From GCA-003244245 sp038276315 (GTDB lineage Bacteria; Actinomycetota; Actinomycetes; Mycobacteriales; Pseudonocardiaceae): DNA of 36,872 nucleotides. The position numbers and the translations under genes were made by a program. The DNA lies in contig JBBPZY010000383.1 of NCBI GenBank assembly GCA_038276315.1, positions 1 through 36,872 of the forward strand, in the 5' to 3' direction. Every line of letters starts with the position of its first letter. The stretch's first letter is position 1. The notes under the pieces are model-generated. The model was not told where the DNA came from. It saw only the letters and a list, made by a program, of their open reading frames with translations, and did not search any database. Below are positions 25,855 to 34,948 of the stretch, in pieces.

Positions 25855-26328
25855 CTAGCCGAGCTGGCCGCGGATCGCACCCTCGGCGTACGCGGTCGTG
25901 TGGATGATGACGTAGTAATCGGCTGGATGATCAATGACGGCCTGCATCTTGTCACGGGTGCTCGATGAGCAGCCTGAGGCCGTACTTCCCGCCCCGGAGA
26001 AGTGCTGGTCATTGAAGAAATCAATCGGATGAGGACCGTCCTTGCCTCGCGGGGCGAGATGAATATGCGACATGGTGACGTCACCGTGGAGGTTCTTCCA
26101 CGACAGGGCGTAGCAGACTGTCTGCTTGGCCATGTCGAAGTCGACTCGGGCTGAGCCGCTCCCGCCGTGATCGCCGCCGCCGGTGACCTCCTGAGGAGTC
26201 AACGGGATGCTGTAGTGGCCGGGGCCTTGCGTCTGCGGGTTGTCCTGCGCCGCTGCCGTGCTCGGCAGGGCGGCGACGACCAGCAGCGACGACAACGCCG
26301 CGAGGCCGGCTCCGAAACGTCCCAACAT
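25855..26328 (-). CDS. Secreted CHRD-domain protein
   Basis: A 157-aa exported protein. The signal peptide (GAGLAALSSLLVVAALPSTA, cleavage near AAAQDN) is followed by a CHRD fold: PLTPQEVTGGGDHGGSGSAR, VCYALSWKNLHGDVTMSHIH, LAPRGKDGPHPIDFFNDQHF, and a C-terminal YYVIIHTTAYAEGAIRGQLG. The HIH and C-terminal IHT-EG-IRGQL patterns are diagnostic. One cysteine pair (VCYA, SGCSS) could form a disulfide. The function of bacterial CHRD proteins is poorly known. The ATG at 26328 follows AGAAGGGAAGAG. Confidence 0.9.
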   Translation of the reverse strand: MLGRFGAGLAALSSLLVVAALPSTAAAQDNPQTQGPGHYSIPLTPQEVTGGGDHGGSGSARVDFDMAKQTVCYALSWKNLHGDVTMSHIHLAPRGKDGPHPIDFFNDQHFSGAGSTASGCSSSTRDKMQAVIDHPADYYVIIHTTAYAEGAIRGQLG

Positions 26329-26650
26329 CGTGAACTCTTCCCTTCTGAAGTACCACGCGGACGAACCGATTGAGGAGGCGTGCTGCGTCCGGGTGTGACG
26401 AGCTCACCACTATACGTAATCGTCGACGCGGCCCGGCTCGTTAGCATCGTGTCGCGACAATGTTGTGACTTGTTAAACTCGCGGACGTGGAACCGCTGCT
26501 GGCGGCGCGTCAGTTCGCGGCTTTCGGACTGTGACACCGCATGGTGATCGCGGTGCTCGTCGTGGTTGCGGCGGCGCAGCGCACCCCCGCCTACCTCTGA
26601 GTCCTGGGTATCGAGGTCCTCGGTATCGAGCGCTTGCGACACTGGTCTGC
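26329..26650. other. 322-bp divergent intergenic region
   Basis: This region lies between the divergently oriented CHRD gene and the zinc-binding hypothetical gene, so it should hold two promoters. It contains a direct repeat GGTATCGAG (two copies within 26607-26632) just before the zinc-protein gene. No strong -35/-10 pair was identified. Confidence 0.3.
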
Positions 26651-27067
26651 GTGGACGATCCGGCACGGCTGCGCATCCCGTTTCCGTGTCAGCACGAAGG
26701 CTGCCAGCGCGCGGCGGCGATCGTCGAGGTGAGCCAGCGCGGGCAGCTGTACATCAATGACGAGCAGGACATCATCTACCGCGTCTTCCCCGACGCCCAA
26801 GGCACGATCCGGATCGTCGGTTTCCTGCCGTACACAAGTTTCGCCAGTCAAGTTCCCGACCTGGCCGCGACCATCCTTGCGGTCCGGGACATTGACGCAG
26901 CCGCGCTATACGCGCTGGATCGCACCTGGATCCCGTTCTACTGCCCGCACTGCGACCGCTCGTTCTGCGAAGCGCACTGGAATCTCAAGCCCACCTTCGA
27001 CTGGGGCTTTGATCACTACTCGGGCACCTGCCCGGTCGGGCATCCGCATTTCATCGATCATTGTTGA
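26651..27067 (+). CDS. Hypothetical zinc-binding protein
   Basis: A GTG at 26651 begins VDDPARLRIPFPCQHEGCQR, giving 138 aa; the frame is open further upstream but without protein-like sequence. Three Cys/His clusters are visible: CQHEGC near the N-terminus, YCPHCDRSFCEAHW, and TCPVGHPHFIDHC at the very end, the pattern of a treble-clef or small zinc-ribbon protein. The middle (DIIYRVFPDAQGTIRIVGFL) looks like a beta-rich core. I do not recognise a named family. A TA pair follows 50-60 nt downstream on the same strand. Confidence 0.6.
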   Translation: MDDPARLRIPFPCQHEGCQRAAAIVEVSQRGQLYINDEQDIIYRVFPDAQGTIRIVGFLPYTSFASQVPDLAATILAVRDIDAAALYALDRTWIPFYCPHCDRSFCEAHWNLKPTFDWGFDHYSGTCPVGHPHFIDHC

Positions 27068-27113
27068 CCACGAACGCTGACCGACACTGGACTCGATCGA
27101 CAGACAGCGGTGC

Positions 27114-27119
27114 TACGAT
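27114..27119 (+). promoter_or_regulatory. -10 box of the leaderless vapBC promoter
   Basis: TACGAT is followed by 7 nt and then the ATG at 27127. An ATG at 27118 overlaps the hexamer itself and would precede the predicted transcription start, so 27127 is the better antitoxin start if this promoter is used. Confidence 0.4.
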
Positions 27120-27126
27120 GACTGAC

Positions 27127-27336
27127 ATGCCCGCCGGAGGCGAGCACCCAGCCGCCGAGCTATCGACCGTGCCGGCAACACCGGCCGAGCAGCGGGCCGA
27201 GGAACTCCACGCTCAGGGGCGGCTACGCCATGGGCGCGTCGGCGGGCTTACCGGTCGCCGTCCGCTGCCCCGTCGCGTCGACACCGTACCGCTGAGCCAG
27301 ACCCTCGATGAGCAGCGCCGCGCGGCTGACGGGTGA
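27127..27336 (+). CDS. vapB: VapB-type antitoxin (short, poorly conserved)
   Basis: A 69-aa hydrophilic protein (MPAGGEHPAAELSTVPATPA, then EQRAEELHAQGRLRHGRVGG). No DNA-binding fold is obvious, but size, composition and a GTGA overlap with the PIN-domain toxin gene identify it as the antitoxin. The C-terminal Arg/Pro-rich part (GRRPLPRRVDTVPLSQTLDE) would wrap the toxin. An alternative start is ATG 27118 (three more residues). Confidence 0.65.
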   Translation: MPAGGEHPAAELSTVPATPAEQRAEELHAQGRLRHGRVGGLTGRRPLPRRVDTVPLSQTLDEQRRAADG

Positions 27337-27779
27337 TCTATCTCGACTCGTCGGCGCTCGTCAAGCTTATCCGAGCCGAGTATTCCTCGGAGGCATTGCA
27401 ATCCTGGATCGACCAGCGCGCCGACACGCTGCTGGTGACCTCAGCGCTGGCTCGCGCCGAAGTTGTGCGGGCGGTGCGGCGCAACAACTACACCGACTCC
27501 GGTGCGCTGATCGATCATGCTGCTTTCGCAGCGGAGTTGACGGCGGCCGCCGAGGTGCTCGACTCGATCAGCCAGATCGCCATCGACGACGCGATCCTCG
27601 ACCGAGCCGGCAGCCTGGGCTCGCCGATGATCAGAACATTGGATGCCATCCACTTGGCCTCAGCAGCGGAATTCGACCCCGCCACGCTGGAATTCGTGAC
27701 CTACGATCACCGACTCGCTGCCGAAGCGCAGGGCGCGGGGATCGCGGTCATCGCGCCGGCCGACGTTGCGGAATTCTGA
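27333..27779 (+). CDS. vapC: PIN-domain toxin, VapC family
   Basis: A 148-aa PIN-domain ribonuclease-type toxin. The conserved acidic active-site residues are visible: MIYLDSSALVKL (Asp5), ALARAEVVRAVRR (Glu), RTLDAIHLASA (Asp) and FVTYDHRLAAEA (Asp). The GTG start overlaps the antitoxin stop codon (GTGA), ensuring coupled translation. VapC toxins typically cleave tRNA or rRNA; the target here is unknown. All catalytic residues look intact. Confidence 0.9.
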   Translation: MIYLDSSALVKLIRAEYSSEALQSWIDQRADTLLVTSALARAEVVRAVRRNNYTDSGALIDHAAFAAELTAAAEVLDSISQIAIDDAILDRAGSLGSPMIRTLDAIHLASAAEFDPATLEFVTYDHRLAAEAQGAGIAVIAPADVAEF

Positions 27780-27788
27780 TCCGGCGGC

Positions 27789-28850
27789 TCATCGCACGGG
27801 CTGGTCCTGGGCCAGCCCGTCGAACAGCCGGCCGGCTTGCTCGCGATCCCACAGGACGCCGGAGGAGCCGTCGGTCACCGGACCGAACCCGGCGATCGGG
27901 ACCGTCACGGTGACCGCGTTGCCGTGCGACAGCGAGCGCATTGCCCAACCCAGTCTGGCCAGATCCCAGACGTGGTCGCCGTTATCGACGGTGATCGTTT
28001 TGGGTGCGTCGATCGCCAGCGGCACTGCATGAAAGGGATTGAGCAGTACCGCCGGGCTATTGGCGCGGGCGATCAGCGCACCGAGGAACTCCCGCTGGTG
28101 CACCATCCGGTCCAGATCCGCACGTGGCGTGTGCCGGGTCCGCACGTATCCCAGTGCCTGCGGCCCATCCAGAACCTGGCAGCCGGCCGGGATGTTCAGC
28201 CCGGCCAGCGGGTCGGAGATCGGCTCGGTGGGACACATCTGTACGCCGCCGACGTCGTCGACAAGACCGGCGAAACCACCGAACCCGATCTCGGCATAGT
28301 GGTCCACGTGCACCCCGGTAACCTTCTCCACCGTCTGCACCAACAGGTTAGGACCGCCCAGGGCGAAGGTGGCGTTGAGCTTGACGCGACCGTGGCCGGC
28401 GAGCGGGACCGAGGAGTCCCGGGGCAGGCTCACCAGCGTGAGCCGGCCATCCCCGGTGAGCGCGGGGATGTGCATCAACATGATCGTGTCTGTGCGCCCG
28501 CCGGCCGCCGCCGCCTCATCGCCGGTGGTCAGCCTGGCCTCCTGGTCCGGGGTCAGGCCGGCCCGGCTGTCCGATCCGACGATCAGCCAGTTGGTGCCTG
28601 CAGTGCCCGCGATCCGGCCGGGGTAGTCGGCGAGTGCGTCAGTGCGCTGCATCGCCCGGTCGACGTAGCCGGCAAAGCCGATGACGACCAGGGCGAGCAC
28701 ACCGAGGATGGCTGCCACGATGCGTCCCGGGCGCCGGCGGGGAGCGGGACGACGCAGCGGGGGACGGCGCGAGAGTGGTGGCGGGGCCGCAGGCACGCGC
28801 GCGACGGGCAAGCGTTGGGTCGCGCGCCGCGCCGGCCCGTGGTAGGTCAC
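27789..28850 (-). CDS. LytR-CpsA-Psr (LCP) family protein
   Basis: A membrane-anchored LCP phosphotransferase that attaches polymers such as arabinogalactan or teichoic-acid-like glycans to peptidoglycan. The 353-aa product has a Pro/Arg-rich cytoplasmic N-terminus, one transmembrane helix (RIVAAILGVLALVVIGFAGY), then the LCP domain: NWLIVGSDSRAG, TDTIMLMHIP, VSLPRDSSVPLAGHGRVKLN, EIGFGGFAGLVDDVGGVQM, and the Arg/Asp-rich YVRTRHTPRADLDRMVHQRE. The GTG at 28850 is chosen for its AGGAG 7 nt upstream; the frame is open to 28973 without a better signal. The convergent VapC gene ends 9 nt away. It is divergent from the DivIVA-like gene. Confidence 0.93.
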   Translation of the reverse strand: MTYHGPARRATQRLPVARVPAAPPPLSRRPPLRRPAPRRRPGRIVAAILGVLALVVIGFAGYVDRAMQRTDALADYPGRIAGTAGTNWLIVGSDSRAGLTPDQEARLTTGDEAAAAGGRTDTIMLMHIPALTGDGRLTLVSLPRDSSVPLAGHGRVKLNATFALGGPNLLVQTVEKVTGVHVDHYAEIGFGGFAGLVDDVGGVQMCPTEPISDPLAGLNIPAGCQVLDGPQALGYVRTRHTPRADLDRMVHQREFLGALIARANSPAVLLNPFHAVPLAIDAPKTITVDNGDHVWDLARLGWAMRSLSHGNAVTVTVPIAGFGPVTDGSSGVLWDREQAGRLFDGLAQDQPVR

Positions 28851-29009
28851 CGTTGGTCTCCTGTGGGTCGGTTCCCCGCGGGCGTTTGCGGCGAGGATAG
28901 CCGTGCCCACCGGCGCGGCGGGTGCGGGCGATTCTCGAGATCCCTGACCTGATGGTTGCCTTTTTGTGATCAAGTGTAAAAATGCCTCACCACCGTCGGG
29001 GAGGTATGG

Positions 29010-29854
29010 ATGGACCGCTTGGATCGCAAGGACTTGAAGGACGCGGCATTCGACCTCGTGCTGCGAGGTTACGACAAGCGCCAGGTGGACGAGCGGTTGC
29101 GGTTTCTCGGTGCTGAGCTGACCGTCGCGGACGGCGCGCTTCGGGCGGCTGGTGAGCGGGCCGCGCTGCTGGAGGATGCGCTGAGCGAGGCGCGCTCGGC
29201 ACCCGCAGGCGAACCGTCAGGCGACTCGCACTTCGGCGCGCGGGTCGAGAAGATCCTCAAGCTGGCCGAGGACGAGGCGCGGGAAGTCCGCAGCCAGGCC
29301 GACGCAGCGGCGATGGCGGTGGTCGAGCAGGCCCGCGCGCACGCCGCCGAGCAGGATAGCGCGCTGCAGCGGCGTTGGGCCGAGCTCGATAGTGCTCATC
29401 AGGAGCTGGAGCAGGCACGCGAGGAGGTGAATCGGGAATGCGAACGGGTCCGGGCGCAGGCGCGGGCCGAAGCTGACCAGATCCGCACGGCGGTCACGCA
29501 CGAAGCGGACCAGTTGTTCACCGCAGCGCGCGCCGACGCCGACGAGGTGGGCAACGTGGCCCACGCCGAGGCGGAGCAGCTCATCGCGCAGGCCAAGGCG
29601 GAGGCGGAGCAGCTCGTTGCGCAGGCCAACGCGCAGGCGCAGCGGCTGGTCGCGGCGGCGACCGACGCCGCGACCAGCGGGAGCAGTCCAGCGCGCACGA
29701 GGTGCATCAACTATCCAGGTTGCGCGAGGAGATCAACGGGGACCTCTACCGGGCGAAGGAAGTACTTGACGGCCTGTTCGGCGCGACTGGAGCCCTTTTG
29801 CACAAGCGGCGCCAGGACGGCGCACAGTCATCCCACCAGGCCCGTACTGTGTGA
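29010..29854 (+). pseudogene. DivIVA-domain coiled-coil protein, frameshifted near the C-terminus
   Basis: The N-terminus (AAFDLVLRGYDKRQVDERLR) is the DivIVA/Wag31-type membrane-binding motif, followed by about 170 residues of Ala/Glu/Gln-rich heptad coiled coil (RAEADQIRTAVTHEADQLFT, AEAEQLIAQAKAEAEQLVAQ). Near 29668 one base is missing: the first frame drifts into low-complexity sequence, while +1 continues RDQREQSSAHEVHQLSRLRE and GDLYRAKEVLDGLFG, then stops at 29854. ATG 29010 follows GGGGAGG. Such proteins organise polar growth or cell-wall synthesis. It is upstream of and co-oriented with the dehydrogenase operon, and divergent from the LCP gene. A sequencing error is plausible. Confidence 0.8.
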
Positions 29855-29900
29855 CGACCGCGAACACCCGTGCCAGGATTGCGGGTGAAGGAGATGCCCG

Positions 29901-31136
29901 ATGCCACCCCGCAATCCCCCCTCGTCTCACTCCAGCCCTGCTGATAAGCGACCCGTCGCGGGTACCGCGATGGACATCGACGGTCCGCACACGCCAGAGC
30001 AGGTGATCGCGGGACTACGCGCCACCAGCGAGGGTGAGGACCTGGTCCAGCTGTTGACCCCGGAGGGCCAGCGGGTCTCGCACCCACAGTTCGAGCTGGA
30101 GATCTCCCCCGCGGAGCTGCAGTCGTTGTATCGCGACATGGTGCTGGTCCGTCGGGCCGATCGGGAGGCCAAAGCTCTGCAGCGCCAAGGCGAGCTTGGT
30201 CTGTGGGCCCCGCTGCTGGGTCAGGAGGCCGCCCAGATCGGTGCCGGCCGCGCGATGGCCCCGCAGGACATGGCCTTCCCGTCCTACCGCGAACACGGTG
30301 TCGCGTGGTGCCGCGGGGTGGATCCCAGCGAGATCTTCGGCATCTTCTGGGGCGTCGATCAGGGCTCGTGGGATCCGATCGGCACCGGGTTCCAGCTCTA
30401 CACCATCGTGATCCCCAACCAGTGCCTGCACGCCACCGGCTACGCGATGGGGCAGCGGCTGGACGGCAAGATCGGCGACGCTCAGAACGCCGAGGCAACG
30501 ATCTGCTTCTTCGGCGACGGCGCCACCTCTCAGGGCGATGTGCACGAGGGCTTTGTCTGGGCCGCCGTCTACGACGCGCCGGTGGTCTTCTTCTGCCAGA
30601 ACAACCAGTGGGCGATCTCCGCATCGCTGGATCGCCAGACCCGGGTACCGCTGTATCAACGGGCCCGCGGCTATGGCTTTCCTGGGATCCGGGTCGACGG
30701 CAACGACGTGCTGGCCACCCTGGCCGTCACCCGCTGGGCGCTGCGCGAGTGCCGCACCGGCAATGGCCCAGTACTGATCGAGGCCTGCACGTACCGGATG
30801 GACGCGCACACCACGTCCGACGACCCCACCCGTTACCAGGTCGCCGGCGCGCTGGAGGAATGGAAGCTCAAGGATCCCCTTGAGCGGGTCCGGGTGCACC
30901 TGGTACGGGAGGGGCTCGCGGAGTCGGAGTTCTTCGACGGACTCGCCGCCGAGGCCGACGAGCTGGCCGTCCGGCTGCGCAACTACTGTATTTCGATGCC
31001 CGCCCCCGGCCCGGAGCGGATCTTCTCGAACGTCTACGCCGAATCGACCCCTGCGTTGGAGTCGGCCCGGGACGACTCCCTGGCTTACCACGCGTCGTTC
31101 ACCGACGTCGGGAGTGCCCCAGGGAGCAGGCACTGA
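29901..31136 (+). CDS. pdhA: 2-oxoacid dehydrogenase E1 component, alpha subunit
   Basis: A 411-aa thiamine-diphosphate-dependent E1 alpha subunit that decarboxylates a 2-oxoacid (pyruvate or branched-chain) and, with E1 beta, passes the acyl group to E2. The ThDP motif GDGATSQGDVHEG ends in FFCQNNQWAIS; the phosphorylation-loop-like segment ACTYRMDAHTTSDDPTRYQ is present. ATG 29901 follows AAGGAG by 8 nt; ATG 29970 is an alternative. Pyruvate versus branched-chain specificity cannot be read. It opens the pdhA-pdhB-pdhC operon. Confidence 0.92.
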   Translation: MPPRNPPSSHSSPADKRPVAGTAMDIDGPHTPEQVIAGLRATSEGEDLVQLLTPEGQRVSHPQFELEISPAELQSLYRDMVLVRRADREAKALQRQGELGLWAPLLGQEAAQIGAGRAMAPQDMAFPSYREHGVAWCRGVDPSEIFGIFWGVDQGSWDPIGTGFQLYTIVIPNQCLHATGYAMGQRLDGKIGDAQNAEATICFFGDGATSQGDVHEGFVWAAVYDAPVVFFCQNNQWAISASLDRQTRVPLYQRARGYGFPGIRVDGNDVLATLAVTRWALRECRTGNGPVLIEACTYRMDAHTTSDDPTRYQVAGALEEWKLKDPLERVRVHLVREGLAESEFFDGLAAEADELAVRLRNYCISMPAPGPERIFSNVYAESTPALESARDDSLAYHASFTDVGSAPGSRH

Positions 31137-32128
31137 TGGCGGCCACCGGCGCGCCGCAGACGATCACCCTCGCCAAGGGCCTCAACCAGGGGCTGCGGGC
31201 CGCGATGGAGGCCGACCGCAAGGTCCTCGTGATGGGCGAGGACGTCGGTCGGCTCGGCGGTGTGTTCCGGATCACCGATGGCCTGCAGAAGGACTTCGGC
31301 GAGCAGCGGGTCTTCGATACGCCGCTGGGTGAGTCCGGGATCATCGGCACGGCGGTTGGGCTCGCGGTCCGTGGGTACCGTCCGGTCTGCGAGATCCAAT
31401 TTGACGGATTTGTCTTTCCTGGCTTCGACCAGATCGTCTCCCAGCTCGCCAAGATGCACTACCGCTCGCAGGGCAAACTGCGGATGCCGGTGGTCGTGCG
31501 CATCCCGCACGGCGGCGGTATCGGCGCCGTGGAGCACCATTCGGAGTCCCCGGAGTCCTATTTCGCCCATACCCCTGGGCTGAAGGTCGTCGTGTGCTCC
31601 AACCCGGTCGACGCCTACTGGATGATCCAGCAGGCGATCGCCTGCGACGACCCGGTGATCTTCTTCGAGCCCAAGCGGCGGTACTGGGACAAGGCACCGC
31701 TGGACCTCACGACACCGCCGTTGCCGCTGTTTCGCGCACGGGTGCTGCGCACCGGGACGACCGCGACGGTAGTGACCTACGGGCCGACGGTGCGCACCGT
31801 GCTGGATGCCGCGACCGTCGCCGAGCAGGACGGCCACGCCCTGGAGGTGATCGACCTACGCACGTTGTCCCCGCTGGACCTGGCGCCGGTGTTCGACTCG
31901 GTGCGCCGCACCGGGCGGTTGATCTGCGTGTCCGAGGCGCCCGGCGAGGTTTCGGTGACCTCAGAGGTGGCCGCGCGCGTATCCCAGGAATGTTTCTACT
32001 CGCTGGCGGCGCCGGTACTGCGGGTGACCGGCTTCGACACGCCGTACCCACCCGCGAAGTGCGAGGAGGACTACTTGCCCGACCTGGACCGGGTGCTCGA
32101 CGCCGTCGACCGCGTGCTGGCGTACTGA
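31136..32128 (+). CDS. pdhB: 2-oxoacid dehydrogenase E1 component, beta subunit
   Basis: A 330-aa transketolase-like beta subunit (LAKGLNQGLRAAMEADRKVL, VMGEDVGRLGGVFRITDGLQ, DTPLGESGIIGTAVGLAVRG, CEIQFDGFVFPGFDQIVSQL). It completes the ThDP site with the alpha chain and contacts E2. The ATG overlaps the alpha-subunit stop by one base (TGATG), indicating coupled translation. The C-terminal transketolase domain (VTYGPTVRTVLDAATVAEQ) is intact. Confidence 0.93.
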   Translation: MAATGAPQTITLAKGLNQGLRAAMEADRKVLVMGEDVGRLGGVFRITDGLQKDFGEQRVFDTPLGESGIIGTAVGLAVRGYRPVCEIQFDGFVFPGFDQIVSQLAKMHYRSQGKLRMPVVVRIPHGGGIGAVEHHSESPESYFAHTPGLKVVVCSNPVDAYWMIQQAIACDDPVIFFEPKRRYWDKAPLDLTTPPLPLFRARVLRTGTTATVVTYGPTVRTVLDAATVAEQDGHALEVIDLRTLSPLDLAPVFDSVRRTGRLICVSEAPGEVSVTSEVAARVSQECFYSLAAPVLRVTGFDTPYPPAKCEEDYLPDLDRVLDAVDRVLAY

Positions 32129-32133
32129 CCGCG

Positions 32134-33432
32134 ATGGCCAGCATCTTCGCGCTGCCCGACGTCGGGGAAGGCCTCACTGAGGCAGAGATCCTCAGTTGGC
32201 ACGTCGCGCCCGGGGACACCGTCACCGTCAACCAGATCATCGTCGACATCGAGACCGCCAAAGCGGCCGTCGAGCTGCCCAGCCCGTACGCCGGGGTGGT
32301 CAGCGAGCTGTTCGTCGAACCGGGTGCCACCGTAGCCGTCGGCACCCCGATCATCGCGATCGAAACCGGCGCCGAACCGGCAGGTGCGGTCGGGCCGGCC
32401 CCGGCGGGCGCGATCGGCGAGGAAGGCCCTAGCGGGCGGATCACGACCCTGGTCGGTTATGGCCCGCGAGCCGCGACCGTGGCCCGCCGGCCGCGCACGG
32501 CCGCGCCGGCCCTGCCACCCGTTGCTGCTGCCGAACCGGGATTGGTGCCGCTGGCCAAGCCACCGGTGCGCAAGCTGGCCAAGGAGCTCGGGATCGACCT
32601 GCGGACCATGTCCGGCTCCGCGGCCGGCGGGGTGATCACCCGGGAGGATGTGGAGCGCGCTGCCCACGTCGTCGACAATGGCAGTGCTGGCTCCGCTGCT
32701 TGGTCCAGCCCTGATTCCGGCCCTGAGCGCGGCTCTGGGCAGCGCCGGGAGATCGTCCGCGGCGTGCGAAAGGCTACTGCGGCGGCGGTGGTGGCCTCGG
32801 CGTTCACCGCGCCGCACGTCACGATGTTCCTCACCGTCGACGTCACGCCGATGATGGAGCTGCGGGCCCGGCTCAAAGGACAACCACAGTTCCGGGACGT
32901 GAAGCTGACCCCGCTGGCCTTCGCCGCCCGAGCGGTGTGCCTCGCGGTGCGGCGTACCCCGGATGTCAACGCCAGCTGGGATGAGGCGACCGGCGAGATC
33001 ATCTACTTCGCCTACGTTCACCTCGGGATCGCCGCCGCCACCCCGCGCGGGCTGGTGGTGCCCAAGATCCGCAACGCCGATCGGATGCCGCTGCGCGAGC
33101 TTGCCGTCGCGCTGGATGAGCTGGCGGTATCGGCTCGGGAAGGACGCACCGCTCCGGGTGACATGCTCGGCGGGACGATCACCATCACCAACATCGGCGT
33201 CTTCGGGATCGACACCGGCACGCCGATCCTCAACCCCGGCGAGTCGGCGATCCTCGCGCTAGGCACGATCCGGGAGATGCCGTGGGTGGTGGACGGTGCC
33301 GTGGTGGCCCGCAAGGTCTGCCAGCTAGCGCTGTCCGTAGACCACCGCGTGGTAGATGGCCAGCAAGGCTCCCAGTTCCTAGCCCACGTCGGCGCCCTCC
33401 TCTCCGACCCCGCCCAAGCGATCACCTACTGA
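32134..33432 (+). CDS. pdhC: Dihydrolipoamide acyltransferase (E2)
   Basis: A 432-aa E2 core. One N-terminal lipoyl domain carries the lipoylated Lys in DIETAKAAVELPSPYAGVV; a Pro/Ala-rich linker follows; the peripheral-subunit-binding domain is KPPVRKLAKELGIDLRTMSG with GVITREDVERAA; the C-terminal catalytic domain ends with the active-site DHRVVDGQQG. ATG 32134 begins MASIFALPDVGEGL, 5 nt after the beta-subunit stop. The genes for E3 (lipoamide dehydrogenase) and lipoyl ligase are not in the window, so E3 must be shared from elsewhere. Confidence 0.95.
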   Translation: MASIFALPDVGEGLTEAEILSWHVAPGDTVTVNQIIVDIETAKAAVELPSPYAGVVSELFVEPGATVAVGTPIIAIETGAEPAGAVGPAPAGAIGEEGPSGRITTLVGYGPRAATVARRPRTAAPALPPVAAAEPGLVPLAKPPVRKLAKELGIDLRTMSGSAAGGVITREDVERAAHVVDNGSAGSAAWSSPDSGPERGSGQRREIVRGVRKATAAAVVASAFTAPHVTMFLTVDVTPMMELRARLKGQPQFRDVKLTPLAFAARAVCLAVRRTPDVNASWDEATGEIIYFAYVHLGIAAATPRGLVVPKIRNADRMPLRELAVALDELAVSAREGRTAPGDMLGGTITITNIGVFGIDTGTPILNPGESAILALGTIREMPWVVDGAVVARKVCQLALSVDHRVVDGQQGSQFLAHVGALLSDPAQAITY

Positions 33433-33449
33433 CTGGCGGCCGGCATTGT

Positions 33450-33482
33450 GCCCCCCCCCGCTCCGCACGGAGCCGGGGGGGC
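33450..33482 (+). terminator. Terminator-like hairpin after pdhC
   Basis: GCTCC pairs with GGAGC around a GCAC loop, extended after a one-base mismatch by a run of C pairing with a run of G (33452-33458 with 33475-33481). The stem is very stable but lacks a downstream T tract, so termination would be of the GC-hairpin type common in actinobacteria. Confidence 0.5.
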
Positions 33483-33696
33483 GTAACGGCTGACCGGGTG
33501 TGGACGACAACATAGCTGAGGGTGATCGGGTCCGCGCGGAGCCGAAGCACTGCGGCAGGGGTTGGCTCCTTCACTACTGGGGGTGAGTGATGTGAGAGCA
33601 CTCGGGTCGTGGCCCGGAATCGGCATGATGATGGAGACCAGGAACGCGACGGCACCCGCGAAACCATGGGATCGAGCACCACGGGATCGAGCTGGC

Positions 33697-34890
33697 ATGG
33701 GGAAGAGCCACGACGTCAGTCCGGGCGGACTCGTCGACGTGGTGGTGCGCGAAGATCCTGGCCCCGACGTGCTGCGTGCGTGGGACCTGCTGGTGGATCG
33801 CACACCGGGCACCGACGTCACGCAGCTCTCCGTCTGGGCGGGGTTGCGTGGCAGGGTGGGCTTCACTCCCCTGTACCTGCTGGCCTACCGCGGCGGTGAA
33901 CTGGTCGGTGGGGCGCAGATCTTGACCCGACGGGTACCCGTGTTGGGTGTGGTTGGTTACCTCCCTTACGGCCCACTGGTGGCACCCGATACCGCCGCTG
34001 ATGGCGATGTCCGGCGCGCGCTGGTCGATGCCGTCGTCGCGCTGGGCCAGCGGCGGCTGCGAATCCTGTTCGTCCAACCGCCTGAGGGCGCCCAGGACAC
34101 CAGTGATGAGCTACTCCACCGCGGCTTCCGGCCGTCCTCGGCGGGAATCGCGCCACAGGGCTCGATCCGGATCGACTTGACCGCCGACCTGGCGGAGATC
34201 CGCGGCAGGTTCGGCAAGCGGCTCAAGTCGTGGACCAACCGGTGGGAGTCCCGAGGTGTCACGGTCCGGGCCGGCGACGAGCGTGACATTCCGCTACTCG
34301 CCGAGCTGATGGCCAGCTCAGCGCAGCACCAGGGCTATACCCCGTTGCCGCTGGACTACATGCTGGCGTTGTACCGGGAGTTAGCCGCCACTGGCCATGC
34401 CGTGTTGTACGTCGGTGAGGTGGACGGTGTGCCGGTCGCCGCCGATCTGATGACCGGATGTAGCGATATGGTGCGCGGTCGGCTGTCCGGCTTCGACCGC
34501 TCTGGCGAGGCGATGCGGCTCAGCGTTCCGGCGGCCATCCGCTGGGAAATGATCAAGTGGGCCAAAGAGCAGGGATACCGCTGGTTCGACTTCGGCGGCC
34601 TGCGTCAGGAAACGCTGGCAGCGCTGCTGGACGGTTCCGACTGCCGGACCGACACGTTACCGACGGCCGACCAGCCCAAGGTCACCTTCGGCGGCACCGC
34701 ATTCCGCTACCCCACTCCGGTCGAGATGATCAGGCCGGCGGCGCTGCGGACCGTCTACGATGTTGCGTGGCGCTCCGCAACCGGGCGCCGGTTGTTCGCC
34801 GATGCAAAAAGTCTTCTACGGGGATCCCGATGGCGCGGTCCTGATCTCAGGGCTGCGGATCGCGCCAGCCCAGGAGTGTCCGCTAGCTGA
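33697..34890 (+). CDS. FemAB/GNAT-like acyltransferase
   Basis: A 397-aa protein with two GNAT-like domains in the FemAB/lipid II aminoacyltransferase-like (FemX/peptidoglycan bridge) architecture: DVTQLSVWAGLRGRVGFTPL, GELVGGAQILTRRVPVLGVV, GYLPYGPLVAPD, LAEIRGRFGKRLKSWTNRWE, and the acceptor-domain YRWFDFGGLRQETLA segment. Bacterial members add amino acids or acyl groups to cell-wall precursors or to hydroxy fatty acids. The start is uncertain: ATG 33697 (MGKSHDVSPGG) is preferred because homologous sequence starts soon after; the frame is open to 33562 and further ATGs exist at 33625-33631. It lies downstream of the dehydrogenase operon with a hairpin between. Confidence 0.75.
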   Translation: MGKSHDVSPGGLVDVVVREDPGPDVLRAWDLLVDRTPGTDVTQLSVWAGLRGRVGFTPLYLLAYRGGELVGGAQILTRRVPVLGVVGYLPYGPLVAPDTAADGDVRRALVDAVVALGQRRLRILFVQPPEGAQDTSDELLHRGFRPSSAGIAPQGSIRIDLTADLAEIRGRFGKRLKSWTNRWESRGVTVRAGDERDIPLLAELMASSAQHQGYTPLPLDYMLALYRELAATGHAVLYVGEVDGVPVAADLMTGCSDMVRGRLSGFDRSGEAMRLSVPAAIRWEMIKWAKEQGYRWFDFGGLRQETLAALLDGSDCRTDTLPTADQPKVTFGGTAFRYPTPVEMIRPAALRTVYDVAWRSATGRRLFADAKSLLRGSRWRGPDLRAADRASPGVSAS

Positions 34891-34948
34891 CCGCGGTACC
34901 CGTACCAAGTCCATTCGCTCGCCGTCAATCAAGGAGGCGGAAGAGGGT

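Noticed and set aside
31594..32133. Upstream extension of the E2 reading frame into the E1 beta gene
   Set aside because: Lipoyl-domain homology begins at MASIFALPDVGEG (32134); the upstream part is an out-of-frame shadow of E1 beta.
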